DNA of 64,000 nt from Lentisphaeria bacterium (GCA_022009855.1 CP091727.1:2914001-2978000); one strand, 5' to 3'; numbered from the stretch's first letter, positions 1 to 10,546 are shown. The notes: a model not told the origin generated them from the sequence alone. Translations and numbers: made by a program.

Positions 1-2
1 GA

Positions 3-1490
3 CACGGCCTGTTCGGGGGCTATCTCTATCAGATTACCCGGATCTGCTCTGCTTATGGAAACCGGAAACCATGGTTTGCGAATGAGACGGCGCTTTCTTC
101 CATGGTCTACGGGGAGGAGGTTCAGGCGCAGACGCTGTTTCGCAAGCTGATATACTCATGGGCGAAGGGATCGATCGGCTACAACTGGTACGATTTGCGC
201 AACGATGGCTTCGATCCCGCCAACAATGAGCACAATTTCGGGATGATCACTGCCGATTTTTATCCGAAGCCGGTCTATGTCACCTACAACTCGCTGGCAA
301 ATTTGTACCGGGGAGGAACATTTCTGAAACCGCTGTCTCTGGGCAATGAGATCCATGGCTACCTCTTTCGGGGACAGGACGGCGGCATGCTTCTGGCGGC
401 ATGGAGCGATACGGGAGATGATCGGATTTTGCCGCTTGCTGTTTCCGGCGTGACCGGAAGTGCTGAAACGGTGGATCTCTATGGAAACGTCAGGAAGCTC
501 CCGGTGAAAAACGGTGTTGCAATTTTCGAGATCGGGCAGGAACCGGCGACATTGCGTGTCTCCGGACAGACGGAGGAGATTCAGGTTGCCGGTGCGCTGG
601 TGCGTCCTGCGGGAAAGCTGGAGATTGTGCCGGGTGGTCACACCGTATTTTCGTTTGAAATCTACAATCCGGAACGTCGGTCTCGAGAGTATCATGTTCA
701 ACTCTCTCTGCCGCCCGGGCTTTCGCAGACCGCAACCGTAACGCCGTTGCGGCTTGCTCCCGGAGAAAATCGGAAGGTCGGGTTTCCGGTTCGCGCAGAA
801 GAGAGCTTCCGCTCTTTACCGGGCAAGACAAAGGAGTTGACGCTTTCTCTCGGTGACAGAAGTTTCCGCTATCGGATTGAGACTGTTACGCTGATGCCGG
901 CGCGTGGATATCATTCTGAGCCGGATTTTGAACTCAATTCCGCCGAACAGGTGTATTCGCTGGTGCCCAACTCACCGGAAACCGCCCATCTGTTCTGGAA
1001 AGGACCGCGGGATCTCTCTGCAAAAATATGGCTTGGCCGTGATGGAAACAATCTTCTGCTGAGGGCGGAAGTCGTCGACGACAGACATACGCAGCCTTAT
1101 AGCGGGGAAAGGGTCTGGCAGGGAGACAACATCCAGTTTGCCATGGTTCTGCCCGGCCAGAAGGGTAACTGGGAGATCGGGCTTACCCGGACCGACGCGA
1201 AACGGCCGGAGGTTCATGTCTGGCTGGCTCCTGAACGGTTTCACCCGGCGAAAACGGCATCGCAGATCGTGCTGAATACCTCGCGGGAGGAGAAGACGGG
1301 ACTCACCCGTTACGAAGCGCGCATCCCATTCTCCGCCATCGGGTTGACCGATGCGGTAATGCGCCGGGGATTCCAATTCAATCTGCTGGTCAACGACAAC
1401 GATGGGGCGAAGCGGGAAAGTTTCATTGCGATTGCACCCGGACTTGGCGACAACAAGGATTCCAGCCAGTATCCGGTTGTGAGGTTTTAG
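3..1490 (+). CDS. Glycoside hydrolase, C-terminal part, with CBM9-like domain
   Basis: The reading frame is open from base 3, so the 5' end lies outside the window. The visible N-terminal part looks like the end of a TIM-barrel (clan GH-A type) catalytic domain, with FANETALSS and GYNWYDLRND near residues 25-70. A beta-sandwich linker follows. The last ~190 residues resemble a family 9 carbohydrate-binding (DOMON-like) domain, with WQGDNIQF and YEARIPFSAIGL. The likely role is secreted or cell-surface polysaccharide breakdown. The gene converges on a second glycoside hydrolase across a shared terminator hairpin. No frameshift is visible. The exact GH family cannot be given without the missing N-terminus. 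Confidence 0.75.
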   Translation, partial: HGLFGGYLYQITRICSAYGNRKPWFANETALSSMVYGEEVQAQTLFRKLIYSWAKGSIGYNWYDLRNDGFDPANNEHNFGMITADFYPKPVYVTYNSLANLYRGGTFLKPLSLGNEIHGYLFRGQDGGMLLAAWSDTGDDRILPLAVSGVTGSAETVDLYGNVRKLPVKNGVAIFEIGQEPATLRVSGQTEEIQVAGALVRPAGKLEIVPGGHTVFSFEIYNPERRSREYHVQLSLPPGLSQTATVTPLRLAPGENRKVGFPVRAEESFRSLPGKTKELTLSLGDRSFRYRIETVTLMPARGYHSEPDFELNSAEQVYSLVPNSPETAHLFWKGPRDLSAKIWLGRDGNNLLLRAEVVDDRHTQPYSGERVWQGDNIQFAMVLPGQKGNWEIGLTRTDAKRPEVHVWLAPERFHPAKTASQIVLNTSREEKTGLTRYEARIPFSAIGLTDAVMRRGFQFNLLVNDNDGAKRESFIAIAPGLGDNKDSSQYPVVRF

Positions 1491-1493
1491 CGT

Positions 1494-1534
1494 GTTTTCG
1501 GATGCCGCCCCGTGAGGAGCAGCATCCGGAAAAC
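1494..1534. terminator. Bidirectional hairpin between convergent hydrolase genes
   Basis: The arms GTTTTCGGATGC and GCATCCGGAAAAC pair over about 12 bp with one bulge. The A/T-rich bases at the arm ends make it a plausible terminator for both converging genes. Confidence 0.55.
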
Positions 1535-1579
1535 AACGATTGCACCGGACTTCCCGGCCCCGCAATTTTCTCTGATGGG

Positions 1580-4500
1580 TTACGGGAAGAGGATTTCGAA
1601 GAACGGCGTGCCGTACTCGAATTTTGAGGTGTCGAACCGGAGCGACAGCTTCCCGTCGCGGAACGACGCGTCGAGTTTCTTCTCGCGGGTGCCGTCCAGA
1701 TTCAGGGCATAGACCTCCGGCTTTCCGGCGGAGCGGTTCTCCAGCGTCAGCGCAAATTTCCCGCTGCGGATGAGAACCGGGAACTTCCCGAAGTCGATTT
1801 CCACATCGAAGCGTTCGTTGTTGAACACCGTGTGTTCGCTCACCGCCATCGTCGCCGCAACCAGCAGAATCCGCCGGCTGCTCCGCAGGTCGGGCGCCGC
1901 ATCGAGCGCCACCGCCGTCAGCGAGGCGGGGACGGAACTTTCGGAAATCGTCAGCGCATCCAGTTTCACCGGCTGATTCTCCTTGAGAACGGCTCCTTCC
2001 AGTCTCTTCGTCACGACGCGCAGCGTCTGCTTCTGCACGTCGGTGGTGATTTCGCCGGTCTCGCTCTGGTAGATTCCGCGGTCGGGATCGGTGAGGTTGT
2101 TCTGCCCGATCACCCGTTTTTCGCGCAGCTCGCGCACCAGCTGCCGGGCCAGTTCGTCGCCGCCGCGCGTCTCGCGGACCTCGGCGAACATGCCGCCGCC
2201 GAAGGTGCGGGCAAACCGTTCCGGCACGATCTTGAGGCTGTCGCGCACCGAACCCCGCCCTTCGCAGGAACAGCCGAGCCGGGTCACCATGAAGAGACGG
2301 CTGTATTCGCCGCCGATCGCATTCATGAAGTCGGCGGAGTGCATGACCCGCTTCGGAATCGCAATCTCCACCTTGTGCGCCGCTTCCGCCACGTCGCCGC
2401 GCTGCCAGGCGAACGCGGTGAGGATCTCATTCACCCGCGCCATCGGACTTAACGACCCCTCGAACACGTAGCCGTTCATCGGGGTGTGCCACAGCGATAC
2501 GGGCGTACCGTGCTGTGTCAGCATATCCCACCCCTGCAGGGCGGCGTAGGCTCCCCACATCAGGCCCGCTTCGTGGACATAACGGTTGTAGGGGGAGTGG
2601 GAGTATTCGGTGATCAGAAACGGCCGGTCGAAGAACCGGTTCACCCCCGCTCGGCCGATGTAGGAGTTCCGGTCGGTGATCGAACTTGTCTGCCCGGTCA
2701 GGAATCCGGTGCCGCGGTACCAGCGCAGATTGTAGAGCTTCTGCTGATAGTTCCGCACCGGCAGCGCCACCCGGTTCGGATGCGAAAAGTAGGTGTGCAT
2801 CGCGACCGCGGTCAGCGGCAGGCGCGGCGGGATGTCCATCAGCCGCATGTACATATCCCAGTTGGTGACGACCCCGCGGAAGCCGACTTTGCGAACCTCC
2901 TCCATATAGAATTTCGACATGCCGGTCAGTGCCTCTTCCAGCCAGTCACGGGCCTCCTGCGATTTCTGCAGCAGTTCCAGGTTCAGAACCGGAGCGGTTT
3001 CTCCGGGGTGGACGGAGGCAAAATGTTTCCGCCAGTAGGGATTCAACTCGTTCCAGTAGTTCTTCTGATTGTCCTGCTCGTTGAAGAGTGTGATACCGAC
3101 GATCATCGGGTCATCCACCATGCGGGTGCCGGTGTAGGGGTTGCGGTGTTTCATCATGTAGTGGAATCCGGCGCGCCAGTTCTCCCGGTAGTCCTCCCGG
3201 AAGAGCAGCCCGGTTTTGACGTCGAATTCGACGGTGGCCGCGGTCCAGCTGGTCCGGGTGGAGGCGATGTCCGGCAGAAGGTAGATGTTCCGTTTGCGCA
3301 GACAGGCGACGAAATAGTCCCAGCGGTCCGCGAAGGTTTTGTCGATCGGCAGCTCCTCCATGGTGCGGGGAGGGTGGCCTCCCGGAGCGTGATCGGTTTT
3401 TTCGGATATCCGTTCTTGCCGGTCAACGCGCCGTCGGGGCCTGAATCCGACCATGTTGAAGCCGCGGAGCCGGATCGCTTCGGCGTACTCTTCGATCTCC
3501 GGCTTGCTCATCGCGTAGAGGCGGTTCTGCCAGGCGCCGGGAGCTATGGTGAAACTGCGGGAAGCGGACGGTGCGAGAGGGTTCCTTCTCATAGGCGAGT
3601 TTGCCCTCCCGGTTGACGATGATCCGGCCCAGCTCGCCGATTTTCGGCGCCCGATCGAGAAAAAACCGGAGAGGTCCAGTGCGGTTCCGGGTTTCACATC
3701 GAGCATCGGAATCCGGCGAGGCTGAACATAGACCCATTCGACAGGGTCCATCTTGATCGGCCGCCATTCGGGGGAGCGGAGGATGGTCGTGACGTTGTCC
3801 AGTTTTTCCCGGAAGGGCACCGCTCCACAGAATACCTTCCACCCCTCCGAGCCGCTTTTTACGAAGAGCGCAACCGTGTTTTTCCCTTTTCGGACGGGGG
3901 AAGTTGAACACATGATTCGTCACACCGGCGGGGGTGACGGTGTTGCCGGTTTTGAGGGTGTCGTAGATCGACTTCCCGTTGACGAGGAAGTCGAACCACC
4001 AGTCCGCGCCGACTCCCAGCTGCATGAATCCGTCGGACCCGGCGGAAAACTGATTCAGCAGCAGCGCCGGTTTCCCTTCGGCCGCCCGTCCGGCGACCGA
4101 TTCGAGATCCAGCGCGTTGTTCCGGAAGGTGACGGGGATGCCTTTTGCCCCTCCGATGGAAACGGGGGAGGGATCGAGGGCGTTCCAGTCGAGGCTTTCG
4201 GGCGTGACCCCGGGGTAGAGCATCCAGCTTTCCCGCAGGGCCAGCGGCAGGTGGTTCTGAATCTTTTCCGTCCGGACCGGACCCAGCAGGAGGGTGGCGT
4301 TCAGCGGATAGGCGCCCAGCATGAACATCCGGGAACCGGATCGGCTCCTGATGGTCCTGTTCCACGGTGAGTTCATAGGTGACCTTCTGCCACTCGGGAC
4401 GGACCTTGACCGAACCGATGCTGCGGCGGGAGATGCCTTTCCACGGCTTGCCGTGCTGGATGAAGTTGAACTGGATTGTTCCGTATTCCGAACCTTTGAT

Positions 4501-4783
4501 CCAGAAGGAGATGCGTAGTTTGTCCCCCTTTTTTAAGTTGGCGTCACAGAAGAGGTTGAGCTGAGCACCGTGCGGCGTGTTGTCCGGTTTTTCGATGACC
4601 CGGAGCGCGAGCACCGCATCGCCGTCGGGCGTCTTTTCCTGCGAGGCGACCTTTTTCGAGGCGCCGGTTGTTGAAGATGACCTCTTTCGTCGTGAAAGAG
4701 GCATCCCATTTCTGTTCGTGGATCACCTCCGCGCTCAGCGAAAGAGTGGTCAGAAACAGCAGCGGTAACAACAACTTCTTCAA
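1580..4783 (-). CDS. Secreted glycoside hydrolase with N-terminal CBM (frameshifted)
   Basis: I reconstruct about 1,067 residues from three minus-strand frames. A TTG start at 4783 follows AGGGAGG with 7-nt spacing and opens a signal peptide (KKLLLPLLFLTTLSLSA). Next comes a CBM4/9-like region (SFWIKGSEYGTIQF, WQKVTYELTVEQ), a beta-rich middle, and a TIM-barrel catalytic domain. GITLFNEQD supplies the likely acid/base Glu and FLITEYSHS the likely nucleophile Glu, as in GH5/GH39-type clan A enzymes. A C-terminal beta domain ends at 1580. Frame changes lie near 4660, 4350, 3905, 3665, 3555 and 3430, several at G runs. The prepilin-type gene 24 bp upstream probably shares its transcript. The substrate is unknown. 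Confidence 0.7.
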
Positions 4784-4806
4784 AATGAACCTCCCTGGTT
4801 GAATGG

Positions 4807-5508
4807 TTATTCCCACCACCGGTTGCGCCGGCGGGTTTCCTCTGTGAGCGAAGCGGTGAACGGTTCGCAGGGGAGTATGGATCCATCGGGTTCTGGATCA
4901 GGAACTTTCCGACATGCATGTCGGAAAGAGGACGCCGCAGTTCCGGTCGTGGCGTCCGGCGGGGCGGCCGCGGTAACTGCTGGTGTCACTCGAAGCGGAT
5001 ATGGAGAAGCGGTACTGCCCCTCTTCCAGATTGAGGGAGGCTTCGCCGCTTGTCTGCCGCCAGGTCTCCGCAATCAGGATCTTCCAGGATGGATTTTTCA
5101 TCGAGGTGATCTTCATGGCCTGATCCTCCGGAACACTCCGGCCGTTGATCCAGGCGCCGAGCAGATAGCCGTTGGCTCCGTAATGGGGGGTGTCAATCCA
5201 GAAATTCGCCGCCTTCGGTGCCGGCATGGAGGGGCAGCGGAAGACGGCGCTGGTGAGGTAGCTGTTTCCCGGAATCTCCCGGAAGAATTCATCCAGCGAC
5301 AGCAGCCGCATGCCCCAGTGGGGGTGCCGAGGGAACCCGAGTTGTTGGTGAGCACCGGAATCATGAAGTCGCTGTTGTCCACGATGTAGGCGGCATAGGC
5401 GACGCCGATCTGTTTCAGATTGGAGGTGCAGGCGGCGGTGCGTCCTCTCTCGCGCGCCTTGCCCAGGGCGGGCAGGAGCATCGAGGCGAGAATGGCGATG
5501 ATTGCTAT
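4807..5508 (-). pseudogene. Prepilin-type secreted protein, 5' truncated
   Basis: It begins inside the conserved prepilin helix (IAIIAILASMLLPALGKARE) and continues with SNLKQIGVAYAAY, which is typical of the prepilin-type proteins abundant in Lentisphaerae. It ends with a GVLFADMHVGK-like segment and a C-terminal WWE. The usual start and FTLIELLVV motif are missing. From 5509 upstream the frame runs into unrelated AT-rich sequence next to an IS200-like element. Frame changes occur near 5325 (run of five C on the coding strand) and near 4915. It lies 24 bp upstream of the glycoside hydrolase. The intact product would be a type II secretion-like or surface pseudopilin; this copy has lost its signal. 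Confidence 0.65.
4905..4928. repeat. Perfect 24-bp palindrome inside the prepilin-type gene
   Basis: The two 12-base halves CTTTCCGACATG and CATGTCGGAAAG are exact reverse complements with no loop. It lies where the prepilin reading frame shifts, so an assembly artefact or small duplication is possible. It could also be chance within coding DNA. Confidence 0.6.
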
Positions 5509-5668
5509 TTTATTGACCTCAGAAAGTATTTTTTTATGTCTGTTTATGTCAATGGCGTATTGGGAAAGGTCTGATGATACCGATAGATACAATGTATAAC
5601 AATATTGGATTGTCTGCTCTGTGTTTCACTTCCATGTGATATTATTATATTGCTTCAGCGCAAAAAAA

Positions 5669-6433
5669 CTACCGGCTGTGTCGGTATGTAGCCGAACAGC
5701 TTCAGCTTCAAGGCGAGAAAAGAAACTCCGTGCTATAGTATTGTAATTCGCCAATCACAAATAATAGAACGGAGTCTCAAATGTCAATTGACAAATTATC
5801 ACACACGAGCTGGAAATGCAAGTATCACATTGTATTTGCCCCCAAATATCGTCGACAAGTGATCTATAATCAAATTAAAAAGATATCGGGAAAATTCTAC
5901 GTCAATTATGTGAATTGAAAAAAGTAGAAATACTAGAGGCCGAAGCTTGCCCTGATCATATTCATATGTTGGTAAGTATCCCTTCCAATTTGAGTGTGTC
6001 TCAATTTGTAGGGTATTTGAAAGGAAAAAGTTCTCTGATGATCTTTGATCGCCATGCGAATTTGAAATATAAATACGGGAATCGGCATTTCTGGTGCAGA
6101 GGTTATTATGTTAATACAGCCGGAGCAGATACTCATGCGATTGCCGCTTATATTCAAAATCAACTGGCAGAGGATCAGGCAATGGAGCAATTAACGTTTA
6201 GGGAGTACATAGACCCGTTTACGGGTAGCAAGAATTAAAAGGCAGAAGAACTCTGCCTGCATAGCAGGGGGCCTATTTCTTTTCAAATAGGCTATTACAA
6301 GAAAAAGGTTGGTTGGCCGCTTTGGCGGCGGCCTGTGAATTTGTTGCGATTGGCGAATTTTTCAAAGCCCGTGTCGGGCTGCCGGTAACATCGCCTTGAA
6401 GGCGTGGTGCATACCACCGGCTAAGCCGGTGGT
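5669..6433 (+). mobile_element. IS200/IS605-family element (TnpA only)
   Basis: A Y1-type transposase gene is flanked by end hairpins rather than long inverted repeats, as expected for this family. The left end shows CTACCG pairing with CGGTxxGTAG (5669-5691). The right end shows a perfect 9-bp stem ACCACCGGC/GCCGGTGGT with loop TAA (6413-6433). No tnpB gene or other cargo is present. The sequence between the tnpA stop and the right hairpin (6239-6412) holds further small hairpins but no gene. Exact tips and target cannot be fixed by eye. Confidence 0.65.
5781..6238 (+). CDS. tnpA: IS200-family transposase TnpA (one frameshift)
   Basis: The ATG at 5781 follows CGGAG. The first ~40 residues (MSIDKLSHTSWKCKYHIVF) are in one frame, and the rest continues in another after about 5880 (an A-rich stretch). 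The total is about 152 residues, normal for Y1 HUH transposases. The HUH motif is DHIHML and the likely catalytic tyrosine is in AAYIQNQL near the C-terminus. It catalyses single-strand transposition of its own element. The frame change may be a read error or may inactivate it. Confidence 0.8.
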
Positions 6434-6494
6434 TTTGATTTATCAAGAGGTATTCCGTTTGCCGTATAAAATAAAAGCAGGTCAGGAGTAAAAA

Positions 6495-6568
6495 GCATCC
6501 TGCATAGGACTAGCAGGGAAATTTCGGGTTTCTCTGAGGAGTTAACCTTGTTGTCCTATACAGGATGC
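6495..6568. repeat. 16-bp imperfect inverted repeat
   Basis: GCATCCTGCATAGGAC (6495-6510) and GTCCTATACAGGATGC (6553-6568) pair at 15 of 16 positions around a 42-base spacer. It stands in the gene-free stretch 6434-6677, probably within the 3' end of the interrupted IS4-family element. I see no gene in that stretch. Its function is unknown. Confidence 0.5.
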
Positions 6569-6680
6569 CACACCTAACAATTTTCAAAATGGCGTAATTT
6601 TCTGATTACGCCCCCTCATTTTCATCTATTTCACACCAATTCTCAAAAGTAGCCCCCTTTGTTGTAAATCAGCTGTCCTA

Positions 6681-7518
6681 GATCGTGTCGTCAATAGTTA
6701 AAAGACCCAAGCTGCAATACATCTGATTTGTACTGCAGCAAGAAACGAAGCGGTGTTTTTAGCATATCTGGTTGCGACTCCGCGCCAACGTTTTAATATC
6801 ATGAATGCATTCTCGACAAAGTGCCGTAACTTGTACAACTCCTTGTCGTATTCACGTTGCGTTTTGCGATTCTTTCTTGGCGGAATAACTGCCTTCATCC
6901 CTGCTTTTTCCGCTTTCTCGACAATTGCGTCCGAATCATAACCGCGGTCTGCCAGAAGAACCTTCGCTTTGATGTTATCAATCAAGGCTTCAGCCTGCTT
7001 ACAATCCGCCGTGGTACCTTCTGTAATAAGGATTCTGACCGGCATACCATGCGCATCCACGGCCAAATGTATCTTGGTGTTGAGCCCCCTTTTGTCTTGG
7101 CCATATCTTGATTGCCTCCACGAGCACCACTCCCATGTGCATGAACTTTGATATGACTTGCATCAATCATCAACAGCTCAAATTCTGGATTGTCAATCAA
7201 TTCCTGCAATAATTTCTCCCAAACTCCTTTGTCACGCCAACGGCAAAAACGCCGGTGAGTATTTTTCCAATCTCCGTAACTCGGTGGCAAATCACGCCAA
7301 AGGTGCCCCCGTTCGTAAAATCCAAAATACCGCATTGATAAATTGCCGGTTGTCGCGAGCGTTGCCGCCCCAAGTTCCCTTGCGCCCCGGTAGCAAAAAT
7401 TCGATTTTAGCCCAAGATTCATCCGATATATCATGTCGTTCGTATGCATTCGCCATTTTCCCGATATCCTTTTTTTTGACGTTTGCATAATATAGCACAA
7501 ATCTATTGACGACACAAC
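6681..7518 (-). mobile_element. IS5-family (IS427-type) element
   Basis: The element is 838 bp. The ends carry inverted repeats sharing GTGTCGTCAATAG, and the flanking CTA at 6678-6680 and 7519-7521 is the probable target duplication. The right-hand CTA is the stop codon (TAG) of the IS4 transposase, so the insertion left that protein intact. It encodes one two-frame transposase. Confidence 0.75.
6698..7515 (-). CDS. IS5-family transposase in two overlapping frames
   Basis: The upstream frame (7515-6982) carries the N-terminal domain (SDESWAKIEFLLPG-like in a third frame, WRDLPPSYGDW, LLMIDASHIKVH). The downstream frame (to 6698) carries the rest of the DDE domain (VDAHGMPVRILITEG, LLADRGYDSD, FKRWRG-like end). 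The switch is a -1 step at AAAAGGGGGC around 7085. Two-frame transposases joined by programmed frameshifting are known in the IS427 group of IS5, so this may be real. Given the many indels here, it may also be an error. A further frame change near 7400 supports error for at least part. Confidence 0.75.
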
Positions 7519-8674
7519 CTAAAAAGCGAACTCTGGTTGAAATGATTCCGGCTCCGGTGGTTTGGTAAATGGTTGATCCAGCCATTGGCGCAAGTCGCGG
7601 TAAACAAATAGATTCCATTTCAGGAAAGTGACCAGGGTTGAAAAATGCCATTGCGCTTTCGACAAAAACTTCAGGTACTTGGTCAGTAAAATAGCGATAA
7701 GCGCTGTCCAAACTTGAATCCGGACAGCGTTTTCGCTGATGCCGATAAACGTTTTGATCTTGAAGTTCTGCTTGAGCATCTTGAAAAAGCTTTCGATTTG
7801 CCAGCGAGCCTTATAGATGTCGCCGATCGTTTGTGCGTCCAGCTCAAAATTGTTGGTTAGCAAGGTCAATGTCCGATGGTTTTCCACATCGCAGACGACC
7901 ACTTTGCGGAGACGTTCCGGATATTTGTCTTGCGAACCACGCAGAAAAATGACTTCATCGTTCAAAACGGTTCCGGGATATTGCTTGACATCGTATTCCG
8001 GGATGTCGTAGGTCGCATTGGTCTTGAGGCGCGTGACAAAATCCACACCGGAGAGATTCCATTTATACAGCATGGAAAAATCGACGTATCCGCGATCACA
8101 AACCACCATGCTGTCACGCGGGAGTTCCATTCGTCTGGCGCTGTTTACCTCATGAACATCTCCATTGGTGAAATCAACGAACACGGGAAGATGACCATCA
8201 TGATCCAACAGCATATTGAGCTTGATTGCCCCTTTGGTTTGCCGATAGGTTGCCCATGGAAAAACTTTAACGCAAAGCTCAATCAGCGTTGCGTCGAGAC
8301 TGTAAAGTTTCTTGGGAAACGAAAACTCATGCCGTGGCGCAATTGCATGGCAGTGTCCCAGAAGCATATGGAAAATATCGCCGAACATTTTCGGAGAGCG
8401 ATGGGCATTGGCGTACGACAAGTTGGATTTGGTTGGAGCGGATTCCACACCAAGATGATTCAACTTGCCTCCGCAGGTTTTCAAACCTCCGCAAATCTCT
8501 CGCAGACTATTGGCCTGCGCCAACTGGCAGAAGATCATCGACACAAAATGTGCCCAACTGTCAAAGGACTGTTTTCGCTTGTCTCCATTGTGTTTCATGA
8601 CTATTTCTTCAAATTCTCGCTTCGATATCAAATCCAACACTTGACGAAAAAAGACTGACTGATGTATTCTTCAT
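7519..8674 (-). CDS. IS4-family transposase
   Basis: The true start is probably ATG at 8674 (MKNTSVSLF), shown by the second copy near 35.1 kb. A run of six A (8647-8652) breaks the frame, so the long open frame appears to start only at 8640. The protein has a DUF4372-like N-terminal domain and a DDE domain with LYSLDAT, VVCDRGYVDF and KARWQIESFFKMLKQ (the YREK-like region). The total of about 384 residues is normal for the family. The stop codon TAG coincides with the target duplication of the neighbouring IS5-type element. Confidence 0.85.
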
Positions 8675-8802
8675 TACGGAGCCTCCTTGTGGTTTAGGCA
8701 ACCGTAATATACTATTACGGACAAGTTGGCTCCACTTTTTTCACCCCTTCAAAAGTTTGTTAGATACCATGTATAGGTGACGGGAAATCGGAGTAGAAAA
8801 AA

Positions 8803-8850
8803 CTCCTTTGTCAAGTAACTTTGAATAACAGCAACAAAGCGACAAAGGAG
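8803..8850 (+). promoter_or_regulatory. Inverted repeat covering the IS110 transposase RBS
   Basis: CTCCTTTGTC (8803-8812) pairs perfectly with GACAAAGGAG (8841-8850). The right arm contains the Shine-Dalgarno sequence AAAGGAG of the transposase that starts at 8853. If transcribed from outside, the stem would hide the RBS and damp transposase translation. The rest of 8746-8852 holds no gene. Confidence 0.5.
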
Positions 8851-8852
8851 GC

Positions 8853-9590
8853 ATGGAAATGCAGAGAAAAGGTAACACGATTAGTGAAAAAATTCAAACT
8901 GGAAACCAGGAAACTTTCGGAATTGACATGGACGGGACGCTGTGGGCGACGGCGATCCGAGATTGGGAAAGTGGAAAAAACAGTTATTATGGCTTGAAGG
9001 ACAAAGAGCAATTAAGCAAAGAGGAACGTCTTTTTTCAACTGGTGGCGGATCATGTTCAAGACGGGAAAAAGGTTGATGTGTATTACGAAGCAGGTCGCT
9101 ACGGATTCTGGCCGGCACGGAAAATGTTGGCAATCGGGGCGGGGGTTCACATTCTTCCGATCAACAAATTGAAGGTGATTATGTGCGGTAAAACGATCAA
9201 AACAGATAAGTTGGATGCGAAGTTTCTTGGCGGACTTCATCCTTCGGACGAAATCCCGGAAGTTTATATTCCGACCTTGACGGAGGAAGGCCGCCGGGAT
9301 GCGGAACGCGAACTTGGCCGGATCAAGGAATCAATCAATCGGGTCAATGCGCAAATGCTGGCCCTGATTGACCGCACACCGTTGCCGACACCGGATTTTC
9401 ACCGAACCAGCGCCGCATGGCGAAGGCCATTTTTGAAGTGGTCGAAAATGGTGGAATGGAATGAATGTCCGGAATTGCTGTTGCGACGATTGCCGAATAT
9501 GATTTCCGAACTGGAACTTTTGAAAAAGAGCTGGCCGACTGGGAAAAAATCATTCAGCAGTATCAGGATCGCGACCGTGACAATAGCCGC
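8853..9590 (+). pseudogene. IS110-family (DEDD) transposase, 3' truncated
   Basis: The N-terminal RuvC-like domain is present: FGIDMDGTLWATAIRD with the first Asp, VDVYYEAGRYGFW with the Glu, and KTDKLDAKFLGGL with the later Asp pair. A coiled region follows (LPNMISELELLKK, KELADWEKIIQQYQ). Frame changes occur near 9050 and 9520. The C-terminal Tnp20 domain with its catalytic Ser, normally 100-150 residues, is absent, because sequence of an Mrr-type endonuclease follows from about 9600. The element is therefore dead. Confidence 0.7.
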
Positions 9591-9599
9591 AAATCGGCG

Positions 9600-10386
9600 G
9601 GAGAAGATCATACAGCGGAAACTGGGCGTCACAGCTATGGAACGCCTCTCATGAAATCAAAAAGGAGACTGGATTGTCCTTCCCCTGAAAACCCAGCCCG
9701 TCATTTATATCGGGGAAGTGACCGCAGCATATCAGTTTGATCCGACGGCACTCAATCCCTATTATCACAGAATCGCGGTGAAATGGATCGGCGAAAATAT
9801 TCCCCGACAAAACTTTGCGCAGGATCTGCTCTATTCCTTCGGCGCATTCCTGACCATCTGTCAGATCTCCCGCAACAATGCGGAAGACCGTCTGAACAAT
9901 ATGAAAACGCACAATTGGGCCGCCAACAGCGACGGATTCGTTACGGCGGATATTCCAGCGGGTGATAATGATGAAACATTTCGAGATATTGAAGAGCTCT
10001 CGCGCGACCAGATCATACGGCTGATAGGCTCCAAGTTCAAGGGGCATGAACTTGCCCGCCTGGTCAATGGCATCCTGATTGCCGAGGGATATCATACTTT
10101 CATGAGCCCTCCCGGACCGGATGGCGGAGTTGACATTCTTGCCGGCACCGGAACATTGGGATTCGGCGAGCCGAGGCTTTGCGTTCAGGTGAAATCGCAG
10201 GATACTCCCGTAGAATTGAAGGAAATCAAAGCTCTGAAAGGTGCCATGCAGGATTCACTGGCAACCCAGGGCTTGTTCGTTTCCTGGGGCGGATACAAAA
10301 ATTCCGTCAAAGAGCAAAGTTCCTTTTTCAGTGTCAGACTCTGGGGGCAGAATGAACTTCTAAGGGCACTTTTTCCGAACTTATGA
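9600..10386 (+). pseudogene. Mrr-like restriction endonuclease, 5' truncated
   Basis: The clear part encodes KGDWIVLPLKTQPVIYIGEV, then VKWIGE, FAQDLLYSFGAF and a C-terminal Mrr_cat-type nuclease domain. The nuclease shows HELARLVNGIL, GPDGGVDILAG (active Asp) and LCVQVKSQ (the QxK variant of PD-(D/E)xK). Family members have about 100 more residues before this part; here the frame begins inside IS110 debris, with a frame change near 9667. The nuclease domain itself looks intact to 10386. The family cuts modified or foreign DNA. With its start gone it is probably a remnant, unless an internal start near 9718 is used. Confidence 0.65.
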
Positions 10387-10546
10387 AAAACTGGATCCAG
10401 AATTAAGAGCAGATTTGCCGTTGAAACAAATCTGGACAGCCACATTTGAAGACTGATTTTGAAGGTAGACGGCAGATACCGGAAATTAGAACGCCCACTA
10501 CCGGCCGCGAAACCGGTGGAGGGCTTGACGTCATTGGTGGGAAAGT

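Larger units (their letters stand above)
6640..8745 (-). mobile_element. IS4-family element carrying a nested IS5 insertion
   Basis: This unit holds the IS4-type transposase at 7519-8674 and its flanks. Outside the gene, the short related strings AAAAGTGGAGCC (minus strand, upstream) and AAAAGTAGCCCC (plus strand, near 6645) may be the terminal repeats. A second partial copy near 35.1 kb shares the upstream sequence around the start codon, which supports the left limit. The limits are approximate. An IS5-family element sits exactly at the transposase stop codon. Confidence 0.5.

Noticed and set aside
6495..6568. Integron attC site suggested by the inverted repeat and an ACCTAAC string
   Set aside because: There is no properly placed GTTRRRY partner, no integrase, and no cassette array.
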